Shown: positions 8,150-16,489 of the stretch, in pieces | Layout of the letters: the number at the start of each line of letters is the position of its first letter | Numbering within the stretch: the stretch's first letter is position 1 | Source of the DNA: CAYZJV01 sp964482325 | GTDB lineage: Bacteria > Spirochaetota > Spirochaetia > Sphaerochaetales > Sphaerochaetaceae | DNA: 64,000 bases | Direction of reading: 5' to 3' | Assembly: GCA_964482325.1 (NCBI GenBank) | Contig: CAYZXD010000001.1 | Coordinates: forward strand, 56,893-120,892 | Position numbers and translations under genes: made by a program | Notes under the pieces: model-generated | What the model saw: the letters and a program-made list of their open reading frames with translations, nothing else | Database searches by the model: none | What the model was told of the DNA's origin: nothing

Positions 8150-8845
8150 TTATCGAGTAAGTCGTTGTAATTGAGCGAAAGAATGACTTTCAGCTGCAAA
8201 TCTGATGATTCGCTCTGCCATTTCTGATACGGGTATATGCCGAGATAGTGCTTCTTGAAACAATGTGATCACATTACGATATTCATCACTTGAGATCTCT
8301 GACTGCGTTAATGATTTAATAATATGCATACTTGTCCGGTCATCAATCTCCCATTGATGCAATGCGAGCAGAAGGCCCCCCGCATGACGTAACTGATCAT
8401 ACGATCCGTCTGCGAGTTGTAACAGCTCAAGCATATGCTGTTGACCGATCCCTTCCTTGATCAGCGTAGCGATACGATTCCAGTGCGCGGTATCTTTCAG
8501 GAACCCTTCACCTCGAACTGGTCCCAAAGCGGTGTATACCAAGGTGCGGGCAGATTCCAAAACCGCCATATCCTGCTGCAAAGCTGCCTCTATTTTTTGT
8601 AGGGGTATCTTCTTGGCTACTCCCTCCTGAATCCTGAGAATAAGATAGTCGGTAGGAAGTTCCTGCTCTTCTGCCTGCTCTATCAGGGGTATTATTCGTT
8701 CCTGTTCGGTCTTCTGCAATTGCAGGCGATTCAGTGCCTCATATGCCTGCACATTTCTGATACCTCCCGAAAGCATAGCTGCGGGAAGTATCAGGAGGAT
8801 GATACCGAGTGAAAGCTTTGCACAAACAAGAGTCCGTTTCGCCAT
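8150..8845 (-). CDS. Exported helical protein of unknown function
   Basis: A 231-residue protein with a signal peptide or anchor at residues 8-33 (LSLGIILLILPAAMLSGG). The remainder is almost entirely amphipathic helix, rich in Q, E and L (LNRLQLQKTEQERIIPLIEQ, LPTDYLILRIQEGVAKK), and includes ALGPVRGEGFLKDTAHWNR. It lies 9 bp downstream of another exported helical protein in the same operon, and the two share an overall style without obvious sequence identity. No known domain is seen. A periplasmic structural, chaperone or sensor role is possible but unsupported. Confidence 0.6.
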   Translation of the reverse strand: MAKRTLVCAKLSLGIILLILPAAMLSGGIRNVQAYEALNRLQLQKTEQERIIPLIEQAEEQELPTDYLILRIQEGVAKKIPLQKIEAALQQDMAVLESARTLVYTALGPVRGEGFLKDTAHWNRIATLIKEGIGQQHMLELLQLADGSYDQLRHAGGLLLALHQWEIDDRTSMHIIKSLTQSEISSDEYRNVITLFQEALSRHIPVSEMAERIIRFAAESHSFAQLQRLTR

Positions 8846-8854
8846 ATCGATCAG

Positions 8855-9424
8855 TTACCTTTGCTGTCCTCCAGCATGGAAGGGGCGGTTGCTTAATGAC
8901 CTGCCACCAGGGGTTCCCAGCGATCCGAAAGCCCGTTGCAATGCGAAATTATTGCGTCCGGTCTGCTGCTGTCTTGAATTAATAGCCTGTTGCACGTTTT
9001 CTCTGATCTGCTTGCCGATATCGAGCGTTTGCCCCAGCTGTTGTTTCAGTGCTACTTCATGTACCCCTTGTGCAATTGTTTGTGCGATAAATTGATTCTG
9101 AAATCCAAGCTGGTGCATGTTCTGTACCTGATGAGCAGCCTCGTATGCCATTCTTACCCGAAATTCTGCCATTTCTGTTGATTCTTCAGGTGCATTGTGT
9201 GTTCCCTGATGTAACGCATAGGCCACCATCGCCGGATCAACACGGTCGAGATTTTCCCAGTTGATCAGCCGTGCCTGATTGCGAAACTGTGTCAGTTCCT
9301 CTTCAGTCCATGCCCGTTGTCGCAACTGATATGCAACTTGTTCCCAAAATGGTTCCTCTGTTGCCGCAAAGGCAGTGCTCAGCACTATGAGAAACAGCAC
9401 TCCTACAATTACTAATTTTTTCAT
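8855..9424 (-). CDS. Exported Gln-rich helical protein of unknown function
   Basis: A 189-residue protein with signal peptide MKKLVIVGVLFLIVLSTAFA. The mature part has WEQVAYQLRQRAWTEEELTQ, INWENLDRVDPAMVAYAL, and a long Gln-rich helix region (HQVQNMHQLGFQNQFIAQTI, VALKQQLGQTLDIGKQ, NVQQAINSRQQQTGR). The C-terminus is basic and Gly/Gln-rich (LGTPGGRSLSNRPFHAGGQQ). It starts 15 bp after the anti-sigma gene behind a GGAGA-like site. No family is recognised. Its size, export and position next to an anti-sigma factor recall periplasmic stress-sensor proteins, but that is inference. Confidence 0.6.
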   Translation of the reverse strand: MKKLVIVGVLFLIVLSTAFAATEEPFWEQVAYQLRQRAWTEEELTQFRNQARLINWENLDRVDPAMVAYALHQGTHNAPEESTEMAEFRVRMAYEAAHQVQNMHQLGFQNQFIAQTIAQGVHEVALKQQLGQTLDIGKQIRENVQQAINSRQQQTGRNNFALQRAFGSLGTPGGRSLSNRPFHAGGQQR

Positions 9425-9439
9425 ACTATCTTCTCCTTG

Positions 9440-10051
9440 CTATAATTCCAATACTGAATTGACCCCGCCAAATCCATCGTCCACTGTGAGGTAGGCATTC
9501 GGATCGGCGATCCAATCTTTTCCATCTATAATAAACTGATACCGGTAGTCAGTTCCTTTTTCCAATTGTAATTCTATTTCCCAGACCCCCTGCTGAGTAT
9601 GCTTTGCCAGATGATGGGTTTCGGTATCCCATCCATTCCAATCCCCCGCAACCACTACAGTTTCTGCTTCGGGTGCTTCAAGCGAAAGCGTGATTTGCTG
9701 AACATTTGCATCTGGTTCACTGAACGGGGTCCTCTCACGCGTAAAGGGGATGAGCATGAGCACTGCCACAGCTGCAATAAGTGCAATCTTACCACCGGGA
9801 AATTGCCGGGATTTGCGAGTTTTATGCATTACTGCTCGTGTGATACGCTGCACAGCATCTGCAGGTGCAGTTGCAGCATATCCGGTAATTCCGAGTGTTT
9901 GATTTGCTGCAGCAAAATGCACCGAACAGGCGTGGCAATGAGCAATGTGAATCAATACTGCATCATCAAGAGTTTCTTCGGTATGCGGTTCTTGAAGCAG
10001 CTGTCCGGCAACCCACGTATTGATTGCTGTATGACATGTCTCACAATCCAT
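9440..10051 (-). CDS. Anti-sigma factor with zinc-finger N-terminus and CBM48/AMPK-like C-terminal domain
   Basis: A 203-residue protein. Residues 1-50 hold a zf-HC2-type zinc site (MDCETCHTAINTW, then HIAHCHACSVHF, i.e. H-x3-C-x2-C), typical of anti-ECF-sigma proteins. A single membrane helix follows (about 100-120, GGKIALIAAVAVLMLIPF). The C-terminal 85 residues look like a glycogen-binding / early-set domain (VVVAGDWNGWDTETHHLAKH, GVWEIELQLEKGTDYRYQF, IIDGKDWIADPNA), as in AMPK-beta and isoamylase N-domains. The start at 10051 is preferred over 10069 because GAGGAG sits 9 nt before it. The gene starts 56 bp after the sigma gene. Membrane topology would place the carbohydrate-binding-like domain in the periplasm. 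Confidence 0.78.
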   Translation of the reverse strand: MDCETCHTAINTWVAGQLLQEPHTEETLDDAVLIHIAHCHACSVHFAAANQTLGITGYAATAPADAVQRITRAVMHKTRKSRQFPGGKIALIAAVAVLMLIPFTRERTPFSEPDANVQQITLSLEAPEAETVVVAGDWNGWDTETHHLAKHTQQGVWEIELQLEKGTDYRYQFIIDGKDWIADPNAYLTVDDGFGGVNSVLEL

Positions 10052-10107
10052 GATTCGTTCTCCTCTCATCTCCTACTTCCCATATACGCTACAGTGCTTC
10101 TGAGGTT

Positions 10108-10704
10108 TCATCGTGGCGGATCAATTTGCCAATCATGGTTCTCCATCCATCGGGCAAGTTGTTCTCTGCACCGATGAAGTCGGTTTTTCACTGTACCTTC
10201 CGGAATATGGAGTACCTGAGATGTCTCCTGAACAGAAAGACCCTGCATGATGCGTAATACAAATACCTGCCGGTGTGATTCAGGAACTTCCTGTAAGGCT
10301 CGTATCAGGAGGGTCTCAGCTTCATTCGCTACAGCCATCTCTTCTGGATCTTCACTGTTTGTATCTGCAAGAGTAAGTAAAATCGTATCATCAAGTTCAA
10401 GCGGTTTTATCTGTTTCCCCCTCCGCTTTTTCCGTCGCCGGCTACGGATATAGTTGATGGCAATGGTATAGGACCAGGAAAAGAAAGAGCGTCCTGTTGA
10501 GAATGTGGGGAGGGCACGGAAAATCCGGAGAAAAATTTCCTGCACATCATCTTCCCGATTCTCTGGGGTATCGAAGGGAAGCAATCGCTTATGAAGACTA
10601 TAAAAAAGGGGCGTGTAATCGGAGACCAATGGGGCAAATGCCTCGGTATCTCCCTGCAGGATATCTGCAATGAGGCGTTGAGCAGCTTCATCGGAAAGAT
10701 GCAT
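10108..10704 (-). CDS. ECF-subfamily RNA polymerase sigma factor
   Basis: 198 residues from the chosen ATG at 10704. Region 2 is REDDVQEIFLRIFRALPTF with FFSWSYTIAINYIRSRRRKK. Region 4 is LQEVPESHRQVFVLRIMQG, then LSVQETSQVLHIPEGTVKNR. The open frame extends to 10773, but upstream starts (10734, 10773) overlap a strong ECF-type promoter. The ATG at 10704 leaves a leader of about 30 nt with a GGGACGGGA site; this choice is an inference. The sigma gene heads an operon with its presumed anti-sigma factor and three exported proteins, a standard arrangement for an envelope-responsive, self-activating regulator. Confidence 0.85.
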   Translation of the reverse strand: MHLSDEAAQRLIADILQGDTEAFAPLVSDYTPLFYSLHKRLLPFDTPENREDDVQEIFLRIFRALPTFSTGRSFFSWSYTIAINYIRSRRRKKRRGKQIKPLELDDTILLTLADTNSEDPEEMAVANEAETLLIRALQEVPESHRQVFVLRIMQGLSVQETSQVLHIPEGTVKNRLHRCREQLARWMENHDWQIDPPR

Positions 10705-10743
10705 TTCTGTTCCCGTCCCGGTTCTCTTGATCATCACGTACAG

Positions 10744-10772
10744 TATACGCCTGATCATGGGGAAAGGTTTCA
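10744..10772 (-). promoter_or_regulatory. ECF-type autoregulatory promoter of the sigma operon
   Basis: On the minus strand TGAAAC (10772-10767) is followed after 17 bp by CGTATA (10749-10744). TGAAAC-N16/17-CGTA is the classic pattern recognised by many ECF sigma factors. Its location directly before the sigma gene suggests self-activation. Confidence 0.6.
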
Positions 10773-10780
10773 AAAATCAA

Positions 10781-10819
10781 ACAAAAACAGCCCGAAAGCT
10801 CAGAGAGCCATCGGGCTGT
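10781..10819 (-). terminator. Rho-independent terminator of the lsrR-lsrK-cupin operon
   Basis: On the minus strand a 9-bp stem, ACAGCCCGA/TCGGGCTGT (10819-10811 with 10795-10787), is followed by TTTTTGTTTGATTTTTG. It lies 20 bp after the cupin stop codon and its T-tract leads straight into the ECF promoter of the next operon. Confidence 0.85.
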
Positions 10820-10838
10820 AACTATGATACCCTACTGC

Positions 10839-11204
10839 TTATTCTTTATTGGTGTTATAGGTATAGGACTCGAGCTCAACCTTGTCGACTTCTTTGAAAG
10901 GAGCAAGGGTGGAGATCATTTTTACCGGTACTGTTCCATTGTTCATCACATAGTGAATCTCCTCCGGTTCGATATGAATAAACTGACCGGGAACTAAATG
11001 GTAGACTTTACCTTCCACTACGATATCAACTTCACCCTCCAGGATGAAGAAGTTTTCTTCCATCTCATTGTGATAATGGGCGGTGAAATCTTCACCAGGC
11101 TGAAATTGCACTAGTGCAAAATTCATCCGTGGTCCCTTCATCAGATATTTCGGGCCGCTGTTCCCGAACCGATATTCTCGCTCATCCTCATGAATAATAA
11201 ACAT
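10839..11204 (-). CDS. Cupin-domain protein of the lsr locus
   Basis: A 121-residue single-domain cupin. Motif 1 is HYHNEMEENFFILEGEVDI (about residues 43-61: H-x-H, E and a glycine turn). Motif 2 is LVPGQFIHIEPEEIHYVMNN (about 70-89: P-G, H). The metal ligands H, H, E and H are present. It is the third gene of lsrR-lsrK-cupin, 18 bp after lsrK, and ends at a strong terminator. Enterobacterial lsr operons have lsrG, an unrelated small isomerase for phospho-AI-2, which is absent here. The cupin may replace it by isomerising or binding a phosphorylated AI-2 intermediate. The fold call is firm; the function is inferred. Confidence 0.72.
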   Translation of the reverse strand: MFIIHEDEREYRFGNSGPKYLMKGPRMNFALVQFQPGEDFTAHYHNEMEENFFILEGEVDIVVEGKVYHLVPGQFIHIEPEEIHYVMNNGTVPVKMISTLAPFKEVDKVELESYTYNTNKE

Positions 11205-11222
11205 ACAGAACTTCCTCCTCTG

Positions 11223-12788
11223 TTATAGTCCAGGTGCTGCCCACATGTAGCGGGTGATATGATCGTCACTTAACGCAAGCTGTGCATTATATACAGTTCT
11301 CCATTTTTTGTAGAGCTGTTCGTACACTTCTCGGTTTTCCGTATTCGGTATATAGGTGGTATCCCAAGCAATGACCGATTCTGCTGCCGATGCAATATCC
11401 GAGTATATTCCAGCCCCATAACCGGCTAAAATAGCTGTTCCCAACGCAGTAGCTTCCTTCACTACGGGAACCTTGACCGGCAGGTCAAGGACATCCGATA
11501 GAATTTGACACCAGATAGGACTTTTTGCTGCTCCTCCACCAAAAACAATCTCTTCAGGGCGGTGTCCGGTAGCTTCCTCGACTAGATCCAGATGCCCGCG
11601 GGTTATCAGAGCAGTGCTCTCCATAATGGCACGATAAAACGTATATTTTGAAAATTTGGTTGCATCGAATGTAAAGTCAGTAAACGTAGGAGCCGCATGC
11701 TTCCATGCAATGAAATTCATTACGTCACTTGAAGTGAAAAGCATTCCGTGAGACCCTGCAGGAATTTCTGCAGCCTTTGTGTCAAGTAAGGCATAAGGAT
11801 CAGTACCCTGTTCAGCAGCAAGTCTGATTTCTTCGGCACAGAATGCATCGCGGAACCATCGCATAGCCAATCCCGGCTTAAAAGCAATCGCCTCATACTG
11901 CCATATATCAGGAATACCATGACAATTAACTCGAACCCGGCAATGTTCATCAGTCTTGCCTGAAGCCGTGTTGAATTCATACTGCCAGAAGGATCCCCCG
12001 AACACAGCTGCCTGATTCGGTTTCACCACACCAACGCCGACACATCCCATCTGAGCATCGCCACCACCTGCGATTACAGGCGTTCCCTCTGCCAATTTCG
12101 TTTCCTGAGCCGCTTGCTTATGCACCGTTCCGACTTTGCTGCCGCATTCGACCACGGGAGGGAATATATTTGTTTTCAAACCGATGCGTTCAGCGATTGC
12201 AGCATCCCATGACCGTTGAGTCAAGTCAAATATTCCGGTAGTACTTCCGTTGCTTGGTTCGGTTGCCAATACGCCGGTAAGCCGATAGATGAGCCAATCA
12301 TTGAACATGCTCACTTTAGCTACTCGTTCATACAGATCGGGGAGTTTGTTTTTTACCCATAACAGACGGGGAAGTGCACCAAGTGCATACGTCTGGCCTG
12401 AGATACGATAAATTTCTTGCTCAAGTAAGGGATCTTTCTGAACCAAATAGGCAACTTCATCACTGCTCCGTGCATCCACGTTGGCGCACGCCCAGATTTC
12501 TTTTCCTTTGTCATCATAGAGGACAATTCCCTCACGCATGCAGGTGGTGCTCACGGCAACGATCGCCTGAGGATCTGTATCGGTCTCTGCTATGACGTTC
12601 TGTATGCACTCTTTTGCGAGATCCCAGTTGTGATTCCAGTCAAAGTCCATACTCCCGGGATACCGGGGATCTTCTGCATGTTCCCACTCTCGTTGGTATG
12701 TGCCAATCTGGTTTCCTTGGATATCGAACAGGACAGCCCGTATGCTTCCGGTTCCTGCATCGATCGCCAGTATACGTGCATTATTCAT
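11223..12788 (-). CDS. lsrK: Autoinducer-2 kinase LsrK (FGGY family)
   Basis: A 521-residue sugar-kinase-fold protein starting MNNARILAIDAGTGSIRAVL. Recognisable LsrK stretches include DAGTGSIRAVLFD, PGSMDFDWNHNWDLAKECIQ, CMREGIVLYDDKGKEIWACA, NVDARSSDEV, GGSFWQ and FGGGAAKSPIWCQILSDVL. LsrK phosphorylates AI-2 in the cytoplasm, trapping it and making the LsrR inducer. The start at 12788 overlaps the end of lsrR by 8 bp and has GGAGG six bases upstream. Length is close to the roughly 530 residues of enteric LsrK. LsrA, B, C, D, F and R homologues beside it make xylulokinase or glycerol kinase unlikely. Confidence 0.93.
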   Translation of the reverse strand: MNNARILAIDAGTGSIRAVLFDIQGNQIGTYQREWEHAEDPRYPGSMDFDWNHNWDLAKECIQNVIAETDTDPQAIVAVSTTCMREGIVLYDDKGKEIWACANVDARSSDEVAYLVQKDPLLEQEIYRISGQTYALGALPRLLWVKNKLPDLYERVAKVSMFNDWLIYRLTGVLATEPSNGSTTGIFDLTQRSWDAAIAERIGLKTNIFPPVVECGSKVGTVHKQAAQETKLAEGTPVIAGGGDAQMGCVGVGVVKPNQAAVFGGSFWQYEFNTASGKTDEHCRVRVNCHGIPDIWQYEAIAFKPGLAMRWFRDAFCAEEIRLAAEQGTDPYALLDTKAAEIPAGSHGMLFTSSDVMNFIAWKHAAPTFTDFTFDATKFSKYTFYRAIMESTALITRGHLDLVEEATGHRPEEIVFGGGAAKSPIWCQILSDVLDLPVKVPVVKEATALGTAILAGYGAGIYSDIASAAESVIAWDTTYIPNTENREVYEQLYKKWRTVYNAQLALSDDHITRYMWAAPGL

Positions 12789-13701
12789 CATGTTCCTCCA
12801 GCAACAATTTTGCAGTCTTTGCATCAGTTATCAACATGTTCAGATAACGTCCTTTTAAGATGGCACGAATTGCATGCACCTTGGATGCTCCTGCCGCAAC
12901 ACCGATAACATTCTGCAAGCTCTTCAGTGTGGGAAGCGGAAGACTGATCAGACGATCCTCTACAGAGCTGGAAACCAGGTTTCCCTCAGCATCGACAAAG
13001 TGGCTGAGCACATCTCCGACAGCTCCTTTCATTTTCAGGTACGTCATGTCATTTTTTCCCAAAGTACCGGAACTGAAGATGGTTGAACGTTCGTTGATGC
13101 CCCCGATACCGATAACGGTCATGGATGCAAGAGGCGCCATTTTAAATATTTCATTTACCGACTCCTCTTGCCTAATGGCCTCAGCCATCTCCAGGCTGCT
13201 AGCCAACAATGGGGCCGGAATCAGATGCAGATTTGCGTTAAACACGTGAGGTCGGTTATCAGGAAGATAGTAACTGACCCCTCCAGTGAGAGATATACAG
13301 GAAATAGGACGTTCTACCATGGTGGCAAGATTATTCAGCAAATGTCGTGAGGTGTCCCCATACCCGACATTGATATGATCGCCTCCTTTGAGTCGATCTT
13401 TGATGTAAAGGGCAGCTGCCTGAGCAAGGTTCGCGTTCGTACGATCAGCAGATGCCGCATCAGGAACAACAAATACATCCTTTAAATCGTAGAGCCGTTT
13501 CAGTTTCTGTTCATAACTAACGTTGAAGTTTGGATTTTCACGCAGTTTGAACTGGATGATCCCTGTTTGTCTTGCCTGTTCAAGCCCTTTGATGACTTTA
13601 ATTCTGCTGATAGAGAGCATGTCAGCAATACTTTGCTGAGTCATGTCTTCAAAGTAGTAGTAATAAGCGATCTTGAATAACAGGTTTTCCTCATAGTCCA
13701 T
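12781..13701 (-). CDS. lsrR: Transcriptional regulator LsrR (SorC/DeoR-type)
   Basis: A 306-residue SorC-family regulator. The N-terminal HTH is DMTQQSIADMLSISRIKVIK (about residues 19-38). The C-terminal sugar-phosphate-binding domain includes INVGYGDTSRHLLNNLA, ISLTGGVSYYLPDNRPHVFN and VIGIGGINERSTIFSSG. In enteric bacteria LsrR represses lsr until phospho-AI-2 binds. Here it is divergent from lsrACDBF with a 264-bp shared control region, and co-transcribed with lsrK, as in the E. coli lsrRK arrangement. Confidence 0.92.
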   Translation of the reverse strand: MDYEENLLFKIAYYYYFEDMTQQSIADMLSISRIKVIKGLEQARQTGIIQFKLRENPNFNVSYEQKLKRLYDLKDVFVVPDAASADRTNANLAQAAALYIKDRLKGGDHINVGYGDTSRHLLNNLATMVERPISCISLTGGVSYYLPDNRPHVFNANLHLIPAPLLASSLEMAEAIRQEESVNEIFKMAPLASMTVIGIGGINERSTIFSSGTLGKNDMTYLKMKGAVGDVLSHFVDAEGNLVSSSVEDRLISLPLPTLKSLQNVIGVAAGASKVHAIRAILKGRYLNMLITDAKTAKLLLEEHDE

Positions 13702-13746
13702 ACTGATTGTCTCTTTTTACAAAAGTTAAAGTCAAAAACAAAAATA

Positions 13747-13761
13747 TCATTTCGAAAATGA
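13747..13761. promoter_or_regulatory. Palindromic candidate LsrR operator at the lsrR promoter
   Basis: On the minus strand TCATTT-TCG-AAATGA is a perfect 6-3-6 palindrome, overlapping the first base of the lsrR -10 box and the start-site region. A further AAATGA half-site lies at 13831-13836. Binding by LsrR is inferred from location only. Confidence 0.5.
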
Positions 13762-13789
13762 CTATAGCATCATCTTATTGAGGTGTCAA
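13761..13789 (-). promoter_or_regulatory. Sigma-70 promoter of lsrR-lsrK-cupin
   Basis: On the minus strand TTGACA (13789-13784), a 17-bp spacer and TATAGT (13766-13761). The transcription start is predicted near 13754, inside the palindromic candidate operator. Confidence 0.7.
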
Positions 13790-13875
13790 TCAAAATTATT
13801 CCCATGCAATAATACTAAATAAAACACCAAAAATGATTATATATACTGAAAAAGAAAAACTATTACATTTTTTTG

Positions 13876-13903
13876 TTGACAATTGAGCAGCTCCCTTTAT
13901 AAT
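13876..13903 (+). promoter_or_regulatory. Sigma-70 promoter of lsrACDBF
   Basis: TTGACA (13876-13881), a 16-bp spacer and a perfect TATAAT (13898-13903). The start is predicted near 13910, about 55 nt before the lsrA ATG. Confidence 0.72.
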
Positions 13904-13913
13904 AGGGCGTGTA

Positions 13914-13930
13914 GTTGATAAATGTTCAAC
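13914..13930. promoter_or_regulatory. Inverted repeat just downstream of the lsrA transcription start
   Basis: GTTGA-N7-TCAAC spans about +4 to +20 of the predicted lsrA transcript, a position suited to a repressor roadblock. It differs from the palindrome at the lsrR promoter, so both cannot easily be the same operator type. It may also fold in the leader RNA. Confidence 0.35.
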
Positions 13931-13965
13931 AGAATGACAAAAGTAATTATTAAGGCAGAGTTAGT

Positions 13966-15483
13966 ATGAGTGAGAAACGCAGCAATACACTCCTCTCGGT
14001 ACGATCGATAACCAAATCATTTCACACCAATAGTGTGCTCAAGGGGATCGATCTTGATCTTCAGGAAAGCGATGTGCTTGCGCTGATTGGTGGAAACGGA
14101 GCAGGGAAGTCTACGCTCATGAAGATCATTATGGGTATTTACCAGCAGGATGCCGGTGAAATCTCCATTTCCGGTGAACTCGTAAACATGAACAAACCTT
14201 CCATTGCTCTGGCTCATGGTATTTATCTGGTGCCGCAGGAACCGATGTTGTTCCCTAATATGAGTGTTGAGGAAAACATTATGATGGGGTTCCGGGAAAA
14301 GCCGAAGAATCTTCAGAAGCAGTTGACTCAGCTCATGAAGCAACTGGACTGGGTCATTGATCTGAGCCGCACGGCCGGCAGTTTGTCCATTGCGGAACAA
14401 CAGCTGGTGGAAATCCTGAGAGGATTACTGCGAAATGCCAAGATCCTGATTCTGGATGAGCCGACGAGTTCCCTTACCTTCAATGAAGTGGAATCGCTCT
14501 TTAAAATTGTGAAAGATCTGAAGAAAAAGGGGATCGGAATTATCTATATCACTCACCGTCTTACCGAAGTATTCACCATAGCCAATCGGGTTGCCATCAT
14601 GCGAGATGGACTCATTACGCTTTCGGGGCCGGTCGAGGATTTTGATTACGATATGCTGGTCAAAGGACTGCTCCCTGAGGGAGATGATTCTGAGAATACT
14701 TCGGTTTCTCAGGAGACAAAACCCCTGGAGTATGCCTCGCTAAAGCCGGTATTCGAAGTCAAAAAACTCTGCGGCAATGGATTTCATGATGTTTCCTTGT
14801 CTGTGTATCCGGGAGAGATTCTCGGTCTTGCCGGGGTGGTAGGTGCAGGAAGAACTGAACTTGCCACCACAATTTTCGGCAAAGACGAAGTTCTTTCGGG
14901 TACAGTGCTCATTGGAAATAAAGATATCACGGGATTCAGTACCCGCGATGTGATGGATGAAGGGGTCAACTACGTACCGGAAGATCGATTTCTCCATGGA
15001 ATCTTCGGTATGCTTGACGTTGCGGCAAATACTACCAGTTCCCGTATGCGGAACTTGAGTAAGTTTTTTCTGCAACCCAAGGCAGAGCAGGAGATCACCG
15101 AAGAGTATATCAAGCAGTTCCGTACCAAAGTTACCGGGCAGGATCAGGTAATGAGCTCTCTGTCCGGAGGAAATCAACAGAAGGTTGTCATTGCACGTGC
15201 TCTGGCAACTGAACCGAAAGTGCTGATACTTGATGAACCGACACGTGGAATTGATGCGGGTGCCCGTACAGATGTCTATTCGATTATCCATCAGCTGAAA
15301 GCCCGTGGTATTGCAATCCTCCTGATTTCTTCTGATTTTGAAGAAATTATTGAACTGAGTGATCGGGCACTTTCCATGTATTCAGGACGTATCAACCATG
15401 AGTTCTCTAAACACGAGATCACCCAGGATAATCTTATGGCAGCAGCATTCGGCGTACAGCCGGGGAGAGTGGCCAATGCGTAA
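13966..15483 (+). CDS. lsrA: AI-2 ABC importer ATPase LsrA (two ATPase domains)
   Basis: A 505-residue tandem ABC ATPase of the ribose-importer type. The first domain has GGNGAGKST (about 43-51), an LSIAEQQLVEI signature-like segment and ILILDEPTSSLT. The second has the degenerate Walker A GVVGAGRTE, then LSGGNQQKVVIARALATEPK and VLILDEPTRGIDAG. It powers uptake of AI-2 through LsrCD. It is the first gene of the rightward lsr operon and overlaps lsrC by 8 bp. Identification as LsrA rather than RbsA rests on the neighbouring lsrB, lsrF, lsrK and lsrR. Confidence 0.9.
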   Translation: MSEKRSNTLLSVRSITKSFHTNSVLKGIDLDLQESDVLALIGGNGAGKSTLMKIIMGIYQQDAGEISISGELVNMNKPSIALAHGIYLVPQEPMLFPNMSVEENIMMGFREKPKNLQKQLTQLMKQLDWVIDLSRTAGSLSIAEQQLVEILRGLLRNAKILILDEPTSSLTFNEVESLFKIVKDLKKKGIGIIYITHRLTEVFTIANRVAIMRDGLITLSGPVEDFDYDMLVKGLLPEGDDSENTSVSQETKPLEYASLKPVFEVKKLCGNGFHDVSLSVYPGEILGLAGVVGAGRTELATTIFGKDEVLSGTVLIGNKDITGFSTRDVMDEGVNYVPEDRFLHGIFGMLDVAANTTSSRMRNLSKFFLQPKAEQEITEEYIKQFRTKVTGQDQVMSSLSGGNQQKVVIARALATEPKVLILDEPTRGIDAGARTDVYSIIHQLKARGIAILLISSDFEEIIELSDRALSMYSGRINHEFSKHEITQDNLMAAAFGVQPGRVANA

Positions 15484-16489
15484 ACATAAATCACTGCCTC
15501 GGGCAACCACATCAGTTATTTTCCTGATCCTCATGTTCCTGGGTGTCGGATTGATTAATACTTCATTTCTCAAGCTGTCCAATATTCTTCTCAGTCTCAA
15601 TAGCGGTGTGGTGTATACCGTAGTAGCCATGGGAATCGCCTTTGTTATCATTACTGGAGAGATAGATGTTTCTGTCGGAGCGACTGTCGGCATGGCTGCA
15701 GCTGTCTGCGGCTCTCTGGTTCGTGATGGACAGGGTACTCTCGGCGTACTGCTGGCCCTGCTGGTGGGAATCAGTGTTGGACTGTTTAACGGATTCGGCG
15801 TGACGTATTTACGGATACCTTCGATTATTATGACGCTGGGGACCAATGGAATCGTGCGGGGTATGATCTATGTCTATACCGAAGGGAAGTGGGTGGAAAA
15901 TCTCCCTGTGGAGTTTAAGAGCCTATCGCAGAAACAGTTCTTCGGTACGTTCACCTGGTTCTACCTGCTGACACTTATCGGTATGGTCCTCATCTTCCTG
16001 TTTATGAATAAATCCCGTATCGGTCGGTATTTCAAAGCGGTCGGCGATAATCCTAATGGTGCCACTCTGCTTGGTATCCCGGTAAAAGAGACGAAACTGA
16101 CTGCTTTTGTGCTCAGTGGTTTGTTCGCTGGAATTGGAGGAATCATGTATGCCAGTCGTGTAGGGTTCATTACTCCGATTGCCGGAATGGGTTATGAGAT
16201 GAAGGTGATTGCAGCCTGTGTACTTGGTGGAATCAGTTTGACCGGTGGTGTGGGTTCCATGGTAGGAGCTACCGTGGGAGCTGCCATTATGGCATCGCTG
16301 AGCCGTGTCCTCGTATTCCTCGGTCTGCCATCTGATTATGACAATACCATTACCGGTATCCTTCTGATCATCATTGTCGTGTTTGACTCGGTATTCCAGA
16401 AAAGATCGGCTGAACGGATGAGAAAACAGCGACTGGCAGCAAAGATCGTTCACAGTGAATCTGCTTCGGAGGTGAGCTCACATGCGTAG
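15476..16489 (+). CDS. lsrC: AI-2 ABC importer permease LsrC
   Basis: A 337-residue permease of the ribose/AraH type, starting MRKHKSLPRATTSVIFLIL at 15476 with GGGGAG upstream. It overlaps lsrA by 8 bp, indicating coupled translation; the open frame continues upstream inside lsrA but without a ribosome site. About 8-10 membrane helices are visible. Family stretches include FVIITGEIDVSVGATVGMAA, RIPSIIMTLGTNGIVRGMIY and AACVLGGISLTGGVGSMVGA. It pairs with LsrD to form the membrane channel. Confidence 0.9.
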   Translation: MRKHKSLPRATTSVIFLILMFLGVGLINTSFLKLSNILLSLNSGVVYTVVAMGIAFVIITGEIDVSVGATVGMAAAVCGSLVRDGQGTLGVLLALLVGISVGLFNGFGVTYLRIPSIIMTLGTNGIVRGMIYVYTEGKWVENLPVEFKSLSQKQFFGTFTWFYLLTLIGMVLIFLFMNKSRIGRYFKAVGDNPNGATLLGIPVKETKLTAFVLSGLFAGIGGIMYASRVGFITPIAGMGYEMKVIAACVLGGISLTGGVGSMVGATVGAAIMASLSRVLVFLGLPSDYDNTITGILLIIIVVFDSVFQKRSAERMRKQRLAAKIVHSESASEVSSHA

